In this document: in pieces, positions 35,837 to 45,247 of the stretch
Layout: each line of letters opens with the position of its first letter
Numbering within the stretch: position 1 is the stretch's first letter
Source: Pseudoalteromonas shioyasakiensis
Lineage (GTDB): Bacteria > Pseudomonadota > Gammaproteobacteria > Enterobacterales > Alteromonadaceae
DNA: 64,000 nucleotides
Reading direction: 5' to 3'
Assembly (NCBI RefSeq): GCF_019134595.1
Contig: NZ_CP077770.1
Coordinates: 226,001 to 290,000, forward strand
Notes under the pieces: generated by a model
The model's database searches: none
What the model saw: the letters and a program-made list of their open reading frames with translations, nothing else
Told to the model about the DNA's origin: nothing
Made by a program: the position numbers and the translations under genes

Positions 35837-37249
35837 ATGAAACTGCAAACTCGATACACAGATATTAGTGAACTACTTGCTATTAAAGATATGCCGAGCG
35901 CCGTTGCTAAGCCGCAATTATTGCTCTTCAATGACAAGCTCGCTGATAATTTTGCGATTAATCACGACAGCGAATTTTTAGCTAAACTGCTATCTGGTTC
36001 AACGATAGATAAAGATGTTGCACCGGTTGCACTTGGTTACTCTGGTCATCAATTTGGTCATTTTTCACCGCGTCTTGGCGATGGCAGAGCGCATTTGCTT
36101 GGCGCTATTGCAGATCAAGATGGCACATTGTGGGACTTACAGCTAAAAGGCGCTGGAGCAACAGTGTTCTCGCGCGGTGGTGATGGTCGCTGTGCCATAG
36201 GCCCAGCAGTACGAGAGTACATCATGAGTGAGGCGCTTAATGCGCTTGGCATCGCAACTACGCGCTGTTTAGCGGTGGTTGCAACTGGTGAAACGGTATA
36301 TCGTCAGCCACCTCGCCCGGGTGCAGTTGTTACTCGCCTAGCTAAAAGCCATATCCGTGTTGGCTCATTTCAATATTTAGCTACACAAGGGGACATAGAA
36401 GGGCTAGAAAAGCTAGTTGATTACGCAATTAATTGCCACTTTCCTGACATTAGCAGTACGGGTGAGCAGCGTTATATTGAATTTTTAACTGCCGTGCTAG
36501 ATAAGCAAATTGAGCTGGTTATCAGCTGGATGCGAATTGGCTTTATACACGGCGTTATGAATACCGATAATACCTTGATTAGTGGTGAAACCATTGATTA
36601 TGGTCCCTGTGCGATGATGAATCAGTTTGACCTAGACACGGTATTTAGTTCGATTGACCATCAAGGGCGCTATGCATTTGGTAATCAGCCGAATATTGCC
36701 AATTGGAATATTGCGCGATTAGCTGAAAGCTTAATCCCTTTATTTGCTGATCAAGATGCTGCCGTTGAGCAACTATCACCGGTTGTGAATGGTTTTGCTG
36801 CTAAATTTAATGATGCATTTAATACTATGTGGCAGCAGAAATTAGGATTAGCTGGTCAGCAAGAAGGCGATCATGCGTTAGTTTCAGAGTTGCTAGGTTT
36901 AATGAAACAACATCAGCTCGATTATACCAATACTTTCAATGCACTTACTGAATCTTTAGTGCAAGACTTTGTTATAGATTTTAATCTAAAAGAATGGGTT
37001 TTAAAATGGAAGCTCAGAACATCAGCTGAAAGTTACAGCACAATGCGAGCCGTTAATCCTGCAGTCATTCCGCGTAATCATAATATTGAAATGATCTTGG
37101 CTGAGTATGAGCAGACAGAGTCTAACTCATCAATCAATGAGTTTTTAGAAGTAATTTCAAAGCCATACACGTATTGTACAAAACATCAACGTTGGTATGA
37201 GCCGCCAAATAACGGTGATAAAAACTATCAAACTTTCTGCGGCACATAG
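35837..37249 (+). CDS. selO: Protein adenylyltransferase SelO (YdiU/UPF0061)
   Basis: A 470-residue pseudokinase that AMPylates proteins, linked to redox stress. The family core is intact: GYSGHQFGHFSPRLGDGRAH, LQLKGAGATVFSRGGDGRC, VREYIMSEALNALGI and GVMNTDNTLISGETIDYGP, where the aspartates bind metal and AMP. The C-terminal CGT matches the site of selenocysteine/cysteine near the end of SelO proteins. Length is near E. coli YdiU (478). It follows the Tag-like gene by 8 bp, so the two are likely co-transcribed. Confidence 0.95.
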   Translation: MKLQTRYTDISELLAIKDMPSAVAKPQLLLFNDKLADNFAINHDSEFLAKLLSGSTIDKDVAPVALGYSGHQFGHFSPRLGDGRAHLLGAIADQDGTLWDLQLKGAGATVFSRGGDGRCAIGPAVREYIMSEALNALGIATTRCLAVVATGETVYRQPPRPGAVVTRLAKSHIRVGSFQYLATQGDIEGLEKLVDYAINCHFPDISSTGEQRYIEFLTAVLDKQIELVISWMRIGFIHGVMNTDNTLISGETIDYGPCAMMNQFDLDTVFSSIDHQGRYAFGNQPNIANWNIARLAESLIPLFADQDAAVEQLSPVVNGFAAKFNDAFNTMWQQKLGLAGQQEGDHALVSELLGLMKQHQLDYTNTFNALTESLVQDFVIDFNLKEWVLKWKLRTSAESYSTMRAVNPAVIPRNHNIEMILAEYEQTESNSSINEFLEVISKPYTYCTKHQRWYEPPNNGDKNYQTFCGT

Positions 37250-37577
37250 GTGAAAGTTACATCGTTGAAAGAAAACAAGTTATTTATCGCTTTTGAATGT
37301 TCGCCGATTGAGCAGAATAATCACTGGTGGTATCATTGACTTTAGGTAAATTATTGCTTTAAGTAGTGTTCTACTACTATGCTGGTAGTTTGAAGGTTTT
37401 TAATCGGAATAAGTTGCCACTAAACAGAGTTGCTTTTATTAAGAATAAAATCTTAATAAATATTAAATGTAGCCGCCTATAAAATTTCATTAAATTAGTT
37501 TTTAAGCTGCTATATAGTTTTAAGTACTCAAAATACATTAGCTTTAATAGCTTTATTGTGAAAATGGGAAGGAAATA
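37250..37577. other. AT-rich upstream region of the first OmpA gene
   Basis: No credible gene. It probably holds the promoter and a leader for the porin gene at 37578; the ribosome site is GGGAAGGAAATA. A TTGACT near 37336 is a possible -35, but no convincing -10 partner was found. No terminator hairpin for selO is obvious. Confidence 0.4.
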
Positions 37578-38636
37578 ATGAAACTAAAATCACTTACTAT
37601 TGCGTTAGCACTTGCTGCAACTAGTACAACAGGCTTCGCTGCTGAAAAAGAAGGTTTTTATATCGGCGCATTCGGCGATTACTATGATAACTCTTGGGAA
37701 AATGTTCGCGATTATCCACCAGGCGGATTAGATGTAGATGATTCAACTGGTTGGGGTCTAGAATTAGGTTATCGTTTTAGCGATTATTGGAGTGCTCGCT
37801 TAGAGTATGCTGATATGGATTTCGATTGGAATGCAGAGCTTAACGACGGCACATCTGTAAGTGGTTCAGAAAGTGGCAAGCGCTACGGTATCGATGCGTT
37901 ATACCATTTAGGTGGCGGCCCATTCTATGGTATTTTCGGTCTTAAAAACCTTGATGCGGTTGACGAAGATCTAATGTTCGCAAACGTAGGTGCTGGTTAC
38001 CAACACTACTTCACAGATAACTTTGCGTTTAACGCTGAAACATCTTTATATCAAGGTCTTGACCGTGGTTATACAGATTTCGGTGCTAAGTTGGGTTTAA
38101 GCTATATTTTTGGCGACCAAAGTGCTCCAGCTGCTGTAGAACCTGCGCCAGTAGTTGCTGCACCAACTGACAGTGATAATGACGGTGTAATGGATGCAGA
38201 TGATCAATGTGCAAACACACCGATGACAGATGCTGTTGATAGCAAAGGCTGTACTCTTTATGAAGAAAAAGAGGCAACAATCACATTACTAGTTACTTTC
38301 CCGCATGATGTTGCAGAAGTACCAAACCAATACTTCAGCGACATTGCTGATGTTGCAGCATTTATGAAAGAAAACGAAGGCACATCAGTTACACTTGAAG
38401 GTCATGCATCAGCTGTTGGTGATGCTGACTACAACATGATGCTTTCTGAAAAGCGTGCTAAAGATGTTGCAGCAGAGCTAGTTAAAGACGGTATTTCTTC
38501 AGATAGAATTTCTACTGTTGGCTACGGTGAAGAGCGTTTGAAAAACGAAGCATATACACTTAAAGCACACGCACAAAACCGTCGTGTAGAAGCTCAAATC
38601 ACAAGTGTTGAGAAAGTTAAAGTACTTCGTAAGTAA
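37578..38636 (+). CDS. OmpA-family outer-membrane protein (copy 1)
   Basis: A 352-residue porin-like protein. A signal peptide (LALAATSTTGFAA, cut near residue 21) precedes an eight-stranded OmpA-type barrel (about 25-180, EGFYIGAFGDYYDNSWENV … LGLSYIFGD). Next is an acidic thrombospondin-3-like calcium linker (DSDNDGVMDADDQC … DSKGC), then an OmpA peptidoglycan-binding domain (about 240-350; GHASAVGDADYNMMLSEKRA, NRRVEAQI). It anchors the outer membrane to the cell wall. It has its own terminator and is followed by a paralogue that is nearly identical in the barrel. Confidence 0.92.
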   Translation: MKLKSLTIALALAATSTTGFAAEKEGFYIGAFGDYYDNSWENVRDYPPGGLDVDDSTGWGLELGYRFSDYWSARLEYADMDFDWNAELNDGTSVSGSESGKRYGIDALYHLGGGPFYGIFGLKNLDAVDEDLMFANVGAGYQHYFTDNFAFNAETSLYQGLDRGYTDFGAKLGLSYIFGDQSAPAAVEPAPVVAAPTDSDNDGVMDADDQCANTPMTDAVDSKGCTLYEEKEATITLLVTFPHDVAEVPNQYFSDIADVAAFMKENEGTSVTLEGHASAVGDADYNMMLSEKRAKDVAAELVKDGISSDRISTVGYGEERLKNEAYTLKAHAQNRRVEAQITSVEKVKVLRK

Positions 38637-38688
38637 GTTATTATATTTAAGGTAAAAATACCTTATTTAGCAAATGACATATAAAGTA

Positions 38689-38722
38689 GGCCGGGCTAAT
38701 TTTATTAGTCCGGTCTTTTTTT
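38689..38722 (+). terminator. Rho-independent terminator of OmpA copy 1
   Basis: GGCCGGGCTAAT and ATTAGTCCGGTC around TTT, followed by seven T. Confidence 0.9.
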
Positions 38723-39088
38723 AAATAAAAATCAATATTTACTTTCCAAAGAAACACGTTAACCTTAGTTTGTACCAATTTTTGATGTAATAGCATCGTA
38801 TATTGATATGAATCACCTAATAAAAGATCAAAATATTGTAGTATGGTACTTAATTACCTTGTTGAATTATCATTAGGTAATATAATTATTTTTAATGATG
38901 TGTAATTTGCACCAGTCCGACATGGATTATTAAGGTGCTTTATGTCGCTGTATTTTAGTTGATGCTATGGAATTATAAAAATTTACTAGTTGTTTGAGTT
39001 TATTAAGTTTGGATTAATTACTCATCATCTATCTTGACTGAGTGTAGGCTACACAGCCTTTAGTTACTAAAATGGAAGGGAATGAAAC
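38723..39088. other. Intergenic region before OmpA copy 2
   Basis: About 365 AT-rich bases without a gene. An inverted pair CGACAT … ATGTCG (about 38919-38947) and GCACC … GGTGC nearby could form a leader hairpin or an operator. The leader ends in GGAAGGGAATGAAAC before the ATG at 39089. The sequence does not match the leader of copy 1 over any long stretch apart from the ribosome site. Confidence 0.4.
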
Positions 39089-40159
39089 ATGAAACTAAAA
39101 TCACTAACTATAGCTTTAGCGCTTGCTGCAACAAGTGCTTCAGGTATCGCTGCTGAAAAACAAGGTTTTTATATTGGCGCATTTGGCGATTATTATGATA
39201 ACTCTTGGGAAAATATCCGTGACTACCCACCTGGCGGTTTAGATGTAGATGACTCTACAGGCTGGGGTTTAGAGCTTGGTTATCGTTTCAGTGATTATTG
39301 GAGTGCTCGTCTAGAGTATGCTGATATGGATTTTGACTGGACTGCTGAAACAACAGCTGGTACCACTGTAAGTGGTTCTGAAAGTGGTAAGCGTTACGGT
39401 ATCGATGGCCTATATCACTTTGGCGGTGGCCCATTTTACGGTATTTTTGGTTTGAAAAACCTTGATGCTGTTGATGAAGATTTAATGTTCGCTAACGTAG
39501 GTGCTGGTTACCAACACTACTTTACAGATAATTTTGCATTTAATGCTGAAACGTCTTTATATCAAGGTCTTGACCGTGGTTACACAGATGTTGGCGCTAA
39601 ATTAGGTTTAAGCTACATTTTTGGCGATCAAAGCGAACCAGCTGAACCAGTAGAGCCTGCTCCAACAGTTGTTCCTGTTCCAGTTGAGCCAGTAGACAGC
39701 GATGGTGACAACATCCCTGATGCTGATGACCAATGTGCAAACACACCAATGACTGATGCTGTTGATGGCACAGGCTGTACGCTTTATGAAGATCGTGAAG
39801 TTACTAAGAGCCTACTAATTACGTTCCCTAACAATACATCTAAAGTATCTCAACAATACCTAGATGATATTGATGCTGCTGCTATGTTCTTAAAAGAGCA
39901 CCCAGGTACAGACGTAGTACTTGAGGGCCACTCTTCATCAGTTGGTAAAGCTGATTACAACAAGTGGTTATCTAAGAAACGTGCTGATGCGGTTGCTAAG
40001 AAACTAATTGAAGATGGCATTGATCCAATGCGTCTGACTACTGTTGGTATGGGTGAAGAGCGCCTTAAAAATCCAGCAAACACGCCAGAAGCACACGCTG
40101 AAAACCGTCGTGTTGAAGCGAAAGTAACTGTAATTGAGCGTGTAAAAGTAGAGCGTTAA
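39089..40159 (+). CDS. OmpA-family outer-membrane protein (copy 2)
   Basis: A 356-residue tandem paralogue of the preceding gene. The signal peptide and barrel (residues 1-180) are almost the same, residue for residue. The linker is longer and proline/valine rich (EPVEPAPTVVPVPVEPV) before the DSDGDNIPDADDQC calcium-type repeat. The OmpA domain (about 245-355) is clearly more diverged (GHSSSVGKADYNKWLSKKRAD). So the barrel is conserved or homogenised between copies while the wall-binding part has drifted. Separate promoter and terminator. Confidence 0.92.
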   Translation: MKLKSLTIALALAATSASGIAAEKQGFYIGAFGDYYDNSWENIRDYPPGGLDVDDSTGWGLELGYRFSDYWSARLEYADMDFDWTAETTAGTTVSGSESGKRYGIDGLYHFGGGPFYGIFGLKNLDAVDEDLMFANVGAGYQHYFTDNFAFNAETSLYQGLDRGYTDVGAKLGLSYIFGDQSEPAEPVEPAPTVVPVPVEPVDSDGDNIPDADDQCANTPMTDAVDGTGCTLYEDREVTKSLLITFPNNTSKVSQQYLDDIDAAAMFLKEHPGTDVVLEGHSSSVGKADYNKWLSKKRADAVAKKLIEDGIDPMRLTTVGMGEERLKNPANTPEAHAENRRVEAKVTVIERVKVER

Positions 40160-40182
40160 TCTAACCTTTTACGCAAATTTGA

Positions 40183-40209
40183 AAACCCAGCCTAGTGCTG
40201 GGTTTTTCT
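40183..40209 (+). terminator. Rho-independent terminator of OmpA copy 2
   Basis: AAACCCAGC and GCTGGGTTT around CTAGT, followed by TTCTTTT. Confidence 0.85.
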
Positions 40210-40453
40210 TTTCTAAGCACTAGGCATTGGTTAGATAGGAATGATTCTTAATAAATATTCATTTGAATAGCGTTTTTTTCTAGTACTATTCATTATATTT
40301 ATAGTGACTATTAAACTCCTTAGTTACAGCATGGATTTTCATCTATACTTAAAAGCTTTATAATTAACCGTCAGAATACTATAAGTACTGGGTCTTAATT
40401 GGTATTTAGCTTTATACTACCGAGTACTTTCACGTCACCAAGAGGGCAATATT

Positions 40454-43051
40454 GTGCTACAAGAATATCGTAAACACGTAGAAGAACGTGCCGCGTTAGG
40501 TATCGTACCAGCGCCATTAGATGCTCAGCAAACGGCTGATCTTATTGAATTAATCAAAAACCCACCGGCAGGCGAAGAAGAGTTTATTGTTGATCTTCTA
40601 GTTAACCGTGTACCACCGGGTGTTGATGATGCTGCTTACATCAAAGCAGGTTTCTTAGCTGCAGTTGCAAAAGGTGAAGCGAGCTCTCCACTTGTATCAA
40701 AAGAAAAAGCAGCTGAGCTACTTGGTACTATGTTAGGCGGTTACAACATCGCGCCTATGATTGACCTTTTAGATGACGAAGCGTTAGCGCCAATCGTTGT
40801 TAAAGGTTTATCAAACACATTATTAATGTTCGATGCTTTCTACGATGTAGAAGAAAAAGCGAAAGCAGGTAACGAATTTGCTAAGCAAGTAATCGAGTCT
40901 TGGGCAAATGCAGAATGGTTTGTGAACAAGCCTGCAGTTGCTGAAAAAATCTCAGTTACCGTGTTCAAAGTAACTGGCGAAACAAATACAGATGACCTTT
41001 CTCCTGCACCAGATGCATGGTCTCGCCCTGATATTCCACTACACGCTTTAGCAATGCTGAAGAACGAACGTGATGGTATCAACCCTGAAAAACCAGGTGA
41101 AGTTGGTCCAATCTCACAACTAGAAGAGCTTAAAACGAAAGGTTTACCTCTTGCATACGTTGGTGATGTAGTTGGTACGGGTTCTTCTCGTAAATCTGCA
41201 ACTAACTCTGTACTTTGGTTCATGGGTGATGATATTCCTCACGTACCAAACAAACGCGTTGGTGGTGTATGTTTAGGCGGTAAAATCGCTCCTATCTTCT
41301 TCAACACAATGGAAGACTCTGGCGCATTACCAATCGAACTTCCTGTTGATGAGCTAAACATGGGTGACCAAATCGATATCTTCCCATATGAAGGTGTTGT
41401 TAAGCGTCACGGTACTGATGAAGTAATCTCTACTTTCTCTTTAAAATCAGACGTAATTCTTGATGAAGTGCGTGCTGGCGGTCGTATTCCACTGATCATC
41501 GGTCGTGGTTTAACTGATAAAGCGCGTGCATCACTAGGTTTGGAAGCTGAAGATATCTTCCGCAAACCTGCTCTTGTAACTGATTCGGGTAAAGGCTTCA
41601 CATTAGCTCAGAAGATGGTTGGTAAAGCATGTAACATGCCTGGCGTACGTCCTGGTCAATACTGTGAGCCGAAAATGACAACTGTTGGTTCGCAAGATAC
41701 AACAGGTCCTATGACGCGTGACGAACTTAAAGATCTAGCATGTTTAGGTTTCTCTGCAGATCTAACAATGCAGTCTTTCTGTCATACATCAGCTTATCCT
41801 AAGCCAATCGACGTAAACACTCACCACACACTTCCTGATTTCATCATGAACCGTGGCGGTGTATCACTACGTCCAGGTGACGGTGTAATCCACTCATGGT
41901 TAAACCGTATGTTATTACCAGATACAGTAGGTACTGGTGGTGACTCGCATACTCGTTTCCCTCTAGGTATTTCATTCCCAGCGGGTTCAGGTGCGGTAGC
42001 ATTCGCAGCGGCAACTGGTGTAATGCCTCTTGATATGCCTGAGTCAATCTTAGTTCGTTTCAAAGGTGAAATGCAGCCAGGTATCACACTACGTGACCTA
42101 GTTCATGCTATCCCTTACTACGGTATTAAAGAAGGTCTTCTAACAGTTGAGAAGAAAGGTAAAATCAACGAATTCTCTGGTCGCGTACTAGAAATTGAAG
42201 GTGTTGAGCACCTAACTGTTGAGCAAGCTTTCGAACTTTCTGATGCATCAGCTGAGCGTTCAGCTGCAGGTTGTACAGTTAAGCTTTCTAAAGAGTCTAT
42301 CGCTGAATACCTAGAGTCAAACATCGTAATGCTTAAGTGGATGATCTCTGAAGGTTACGGTGATGTTCGCACTATTGAGCGTCGTATCAATGCAATGCAA
42401 GAGTGGTTAGCTAATCCTGAACTTATGGAAGCTGACGCTGATGCAGAGTACAAGCATGTAATCGAAATCGATCTTGCAGACATCAAAGAGCCAATCCTTT
42501 GTGCACCAAATGACCCAGATGATGCACGTCTTCTTTCAGACGTAACAGGCGAGAAAATCGATGAAGTATTCATTGGTTCTTGTATGACTAACATCGGTCA
42601 CTTCCGTGCTGCAGGTAAACTACTAGATGGTTTCAGTGGTCGTATCCCAACTCAACTTTGGGTTGCACCTCCAACGAAGATGGATAAAGACCAGCTTACT
42701 GACGAAGGTTACTACGGTATCTTTGGTCGCGTAGGTGCACGTATCGAAACTCCAGGGTGTTCACTATGTATGGGTAACCAAGCACGTGTTGCTGATAAAG
42801 CAACAGTTGTTTCTACCTCTACGCGTAACTTCCCTAACCGTCTAGGTACTGGCGCTAACGTATTCTTAGCATCAGCAGAGCTTGCAGCAGTAGCTGCTAT
42901 CTTAGGTAAACTTCCTACACCTGCTGAGTACCAAGAGTATGCAGATAAGATCAATGCAACTGCAGCTGATACTTATCGTTACCTGAACTTCCACCGTATG
43001 CCTCAATACACTAAAAAGGCAGACCAAGTAATCGTTCAGCAAGCTGTTTAA
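40454..43051 (+). CDS. acnB: Aconitate hydratase B
   Basis: The 865-residue bifunctional aconitase / 2-methylisocitrate dehydratase is the main TCA-cycle aconitase in gammaproteobacteria. It starts with GTG (40454), giving [13 protein letters not shown] right after the initiator, as in E. coli AcnB, and GAGGGCAAT is the upstream ribosome site. The HEAT-like domain leads, then the swivel domain ([17 protein letters not shown]), then the Fe-S core with [14 protein letters not shown] and [12 protein letters not shown]. Length equals E. coli AcnB (865). Single gene with about 290 bp of leader and its own terminator. Strong codon bias suggests high expression. Confidence 0.97.
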   Translation: MLQEYRKHVEERAALGIVPAPLDAQQTADLIELIKNPPAGEEEFIVDLLVNRVPPGVDDAAYIKAGFLAAVAKGEASSPLVSKEKAAELLGTMLGGYNIAPMIDLLDDEALAPIVVKGLSNTLLMFDAFYDVEEKAKAGNEFAKQVIESWANAEWFVNKPAVAEKISVTVFKVTGETNTDDLSPAPDAWSRPDIPLHALAMLKNERDGINPEKPGEVGPISQLEELKTKGLPLAYVGDVVGTGSSRKSATNSVLWFMGDDIPHVPNKRVGGVCLGGKIAPIFFNTMEDSGALPIELPVDELNMGDQIDIFPYEGVVKRHGTDEVISTFSLKSDVILDEVRAGGRIPLIIGRGLTDKARASLGLEAEDIFRKPALVTDSGKGFTLAQKMVGKACNMPGVRPGQYCEPKMTTVGSQDTTGPMTRDELKDLACLGFSADLTMQSFCHTSAYPKPIDVNTHHTLPDFIMNRGGVSLRPGDGVIHSWLNRMLLPDTVGTGGDSHTRFPLGISFPAGSGAVAFAAATGVMPLDMPESILVRFKGEMQPGITLRDLVHAIPYYGIKEGLLTVEKKGKINEFSGRVLEIEGVEHLTVEQAFELSDASAERSAAGCTVKLSKESIAEYLESNIVMLKWMISEGYGDVRTIERRINAMQEWLANPELMEADADAEYKHVIEIDLADIKEPILCAPNDPDDARLLSDVTGEKIDEVFIGSCMTNIGHFRAAGKLLDGFSGRIPTQLWVAPPTKMDKDQLTDEGYYGIFGRVGARIETPGCSLCMGNQARVADKATVVSTSTRNFPNRLGTGANVFLASAELAAVAAILGKLPTPAEYQEYADKINATAADTYRYLNFHRMPQYTKKADQVIVQQAV

Positions 43052-43074
43052 TTTTAGAAAAATTAAATGACAAA

Positions 43075-43100
43075 AAAGCCCGCATTTAGCGGGCTTTTTA
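43075..43100 (+). terminator. Rho-independent terminator of acnB
   Basis: AAAAGCCCGC and GCGGGCTTTT around ATTTA, with a T-rich tail. Confidence 0.92.
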
Positions 43101-43246
43101 TTTTAGATAAAATTTCTAAATTTTTTATTTATTCGATCTTAAAAACACATAAATCATCATTGCTGTTTACATAATAACGCAAAAATTTCCCACCAATTGC
43201 ATTAAAATCCTCGCCAATATTCTCAACGTGTTAAGGCGAGATCGAA

Positions 43247-43879
43247 ATGACTACATTAAACAACCAGAACCTTCTACAGCTTCGCTTTGTAAGCCAAGCG
43301 CATATTGACGCAGTTAAGCCTTCTTTTGCTAACCTACCTGCAAACCCATACGCAGATGGTGAATTTCGTAAGCGTCGTTATTCAGTAATTAAAGTTGTTG
43401 ATGGTGAATTAAAACTACAACCAACAAAAGCATTCGTTCAAGATGACTCAATCAATACCTTCCAAGGGAATGTTGAGCGTACTTATGAAAACCTAGAAGA
43501 TAGCTTATTAGCGACTGATGGCATGAAGCAAATCGTTAATCAGTTCCGCGATATGACGGGTATTAGCGATGATCGCGTTATTGAAATTCATCAGTTCAGA
43601 ATGCTTGCAATTGACAGCGACACACCCGCTGCGCCTGAAGGTGTTCACCAAGATGGTTTTGATCACGTATGTGTATGCGGTGTATCACACGAAAACCTAG
43701 AAGGCGGTGAGTTACTTGTTTATGAACACCAGCAAGCAGAGCCATGTTTCAAAATGGAAATTAAAGACGGCATGTTCGCACTGATTAATGATCGCGAAGT
43801 ATGGCACAACGCAACACCAATGAATAAATTAGATGCAAGCAAGGAAGGTTACCTTGATTGCTTCGTACTAACCGCGTAA
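43247..43879 (+). CDS. 2-oxoglutarate/Fe(II) dioxygenase family protein (PF10014-type)
   Basis: A 210-residue predicted dioxygenase of the group that includes L-isoleucine 4-hydroxylase. The iron triad reads H134 and D136 in GVHQDGFDH and H187 in EVWHNATPM. The intervening ENLEGGELLVYEHQ strand-turn and the ILNDRE-like ALINDREVWH stretch are family traits. Such enzymes hydroxylate free amino acids or related small acids with O2 and 2-oxoglutarate. It lies 9 bp before a PLP enzyme on the same strand, suggesting a two-step modification of an amino acid. The substrate is not shown by the sequence. Confidence 0.82.
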   Translation: MTTLNNQNLLQLRFVSQAHIDAVKPSFANLPANPYADGEFRKRRYSVIKVVDGELKLQPTKAFVQDDSINTFQGNVERTYENLEDSLLATDGMKQIVNQFRDMTGISDDRVIEIHQFRMLAIDSDTPAAPEGVHQDGFDHVCVCGVSHENLEGGELLVYEHQQAEPCFKMEIKDGMFALINDREVWHNATPMNKLDASKEGYLDCFVLTA

Positions 43880-43888
43880 GGGTACCTC

Positions 43889-45127
43889 ATGAACTTAACG
43901 CAATTACGTCGCCAGTTTCCTGCACTTATGCAACAAGTTGCAGGCCAGTCACCGATTTTCCTTGATGGCCCGGGCGGCTCTCAAGTACCACAGTCAGTGC
44001 TAAGCGCTATGAGTGCTTATTTGGGTTACTACAACTCAAACTTAGGCGGTGCATTTTTCTCAAGTGATAAAACGGTAGAGTTAATGGCAAACGCTCGCCA
44101 AGCTGCAGCCGATTTATTAAATGCGCCATCTAAAGAGCAAATCGTGTTTGGTGCAAACATGACAAGCTTAACGTTTAGCTTTAGCCGTGCCATCTCGCGT
44201 GATTGGACTGCTGATGATGAAATCATTGTCACTAATGCAGATCACTTCTCAAACGTATCATCTTGGCAGCAAGCTGCTGAAGATAAAGGCGCAACAGTAA
44301 AAACGGCTTTTATCAACGAAGCTGATTGCAGCCTAGATATGGCACACTTTGAAAGCCTTTTATCTAGCAAAACAAAGCTTATTGCAGTGACATATGCATC
44401 AAACACGACAGGTTCAATCAATGACATTAAACGCATCGTTGAACTTGCTCATGCTGTTGGTGCGCTAGTTTATGTTGATGCCGTACATTATGCACCTCAT
44501 GAGCTTGTAGACGTACAAGCACTTGATTGTGACTTTTTAGCTTGCTCTGCATACAAGTTTTTTGGTCCTCACCTTGGTATTGTCTATGGCAAACGTGAGC
44601 ACCTTGAAGGTTTCACACCATATAAAGTAGAACCTGCAAAAGATGTTGCGCCAGGTCGCTGGGAAACAGGTACACAAAGCTTTGAAGCGCTAGCTGGCTT
44701 AATTGCTGCGGTTGATTACATTGCTGCAATTAGTGAGTTTGATGACAGTTATTCACGCCGAGAAAAACTCGCGGCTGCATTTGCTATTACTAAACAACAC
44801 GAAATGGCATTAAGTAAGCATTTCTTAACTCGTTTAGCTGATTACCCACGCATCAATTTATTTGGTATTGATGATCTAGAACGTGTAGCTTACCGCACAC
44901 CGACTTTTGCTTTAACTTTTGAAGGCATCGAGCCACGTGTTGTGTCTGAGTTTTTAGGTAAGCAACATATTTGTGTGTGGGACGGTAACTTCTACGCCCA
45001 AGGCTTATGTAAGCAGCTAGGTGTATTAGAAACCGGCGGCGTGGTACGCATTGGTTGTATGCACTACAACACTATTGAAGAGCTTGATAAAGTTTTTGAT
45101 TTATTTGATCAATTACTAGCAGATTAA
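43889..45127 (+). CDS. Cysteine-desulfurase-like PLP enzyme (class V aminotransferase fold)
   Basis: A 412-residue PLP protein. K223 in CSAYKFFGPHLG binds PLP, and D197 in VYVDAVHYAPHE contacts its ring nitrogen. N-terminal IFLDGPGGSQVPQ and NLGGAFFSS fit the SufS/NifS-like subgroup called 'cysteine desulfurase-like'. The SufS active-site loop R-x-GHHCA is missing; the nearest cysteine is in YAQGLCKQLG. So it may be a lyase, epimerase or aminotransferase acting on another amino acid. Paired with the dioxygenase gene (9-bp gap). Terminator follows. Confidence 0.8.
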   Translation: MNLTQLRRQFPALMQQVAGQSPIFLDGPGGSQVPQSVLSAMSAYLGYYNSNLGGAFFSSDKTVELMANARQAAADLLNAPSKEQIVFGANMTSLTFSFSRAISRDWTADDEIIVTNADHFSNVSSWQQAAEDKGATVKTAFINEADCSLDMAHFESLLSSKTKLIAVTYASNTTGSINDIKRIVELAHAVGALVYVDAVHYAPHELVDVQALDCDFLACSAYKFFGPHLGIVYGKREHLEGFTPYKVEPAKDVAPGRWETGTQSFEALAGLIAAVDYIAAISEFDDSYSRREKLAAAFAITKQHEMALSKHFLTRLADYPRINLFGIDDLERVAYRTPTFALTFEGIEPRVVSEFLGKQHICVWDGNFYAQGLCKQLGVLETGGVVRIGCMHYNTIEELDKVFDLFDQLLAD

Positions 45128-45163
45128 AGCTGAGTTGTTAGCTTCAAATCTTAAGTTATAAGG

Positions 45164-45185
45164 AGCCCGAGTGGGCTGCTTTTTT
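45164..45185 (+). terminator. Rho-independent terminator of the dioxygenase/PLP pair
   Basis: AGCCC and GGGCT around GAGT, followed by GCTTTTTTA. Short stem. Confidence 0.65.
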
Positions 45186-45192
45186 ATTGCTA

Positions 45193-45225
45193 TAAAAAAG
45201 CGCGACATCAAATGCCGCGCTTTTC
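45193..45225 (-). terminator. Rho-independent terminator of the GH97 gene
   Basis: Minus strand: AAAAGCGCGGCAT and ATGTCGCGCTTTT with one mismatch, then a T run (TTTTTTATAG). It lies about 25 bp past the GH97 stop. Confidence 0.82.
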
Positions 45226-45247
45226 ATAATTTTTAGTAACTAGTTAC

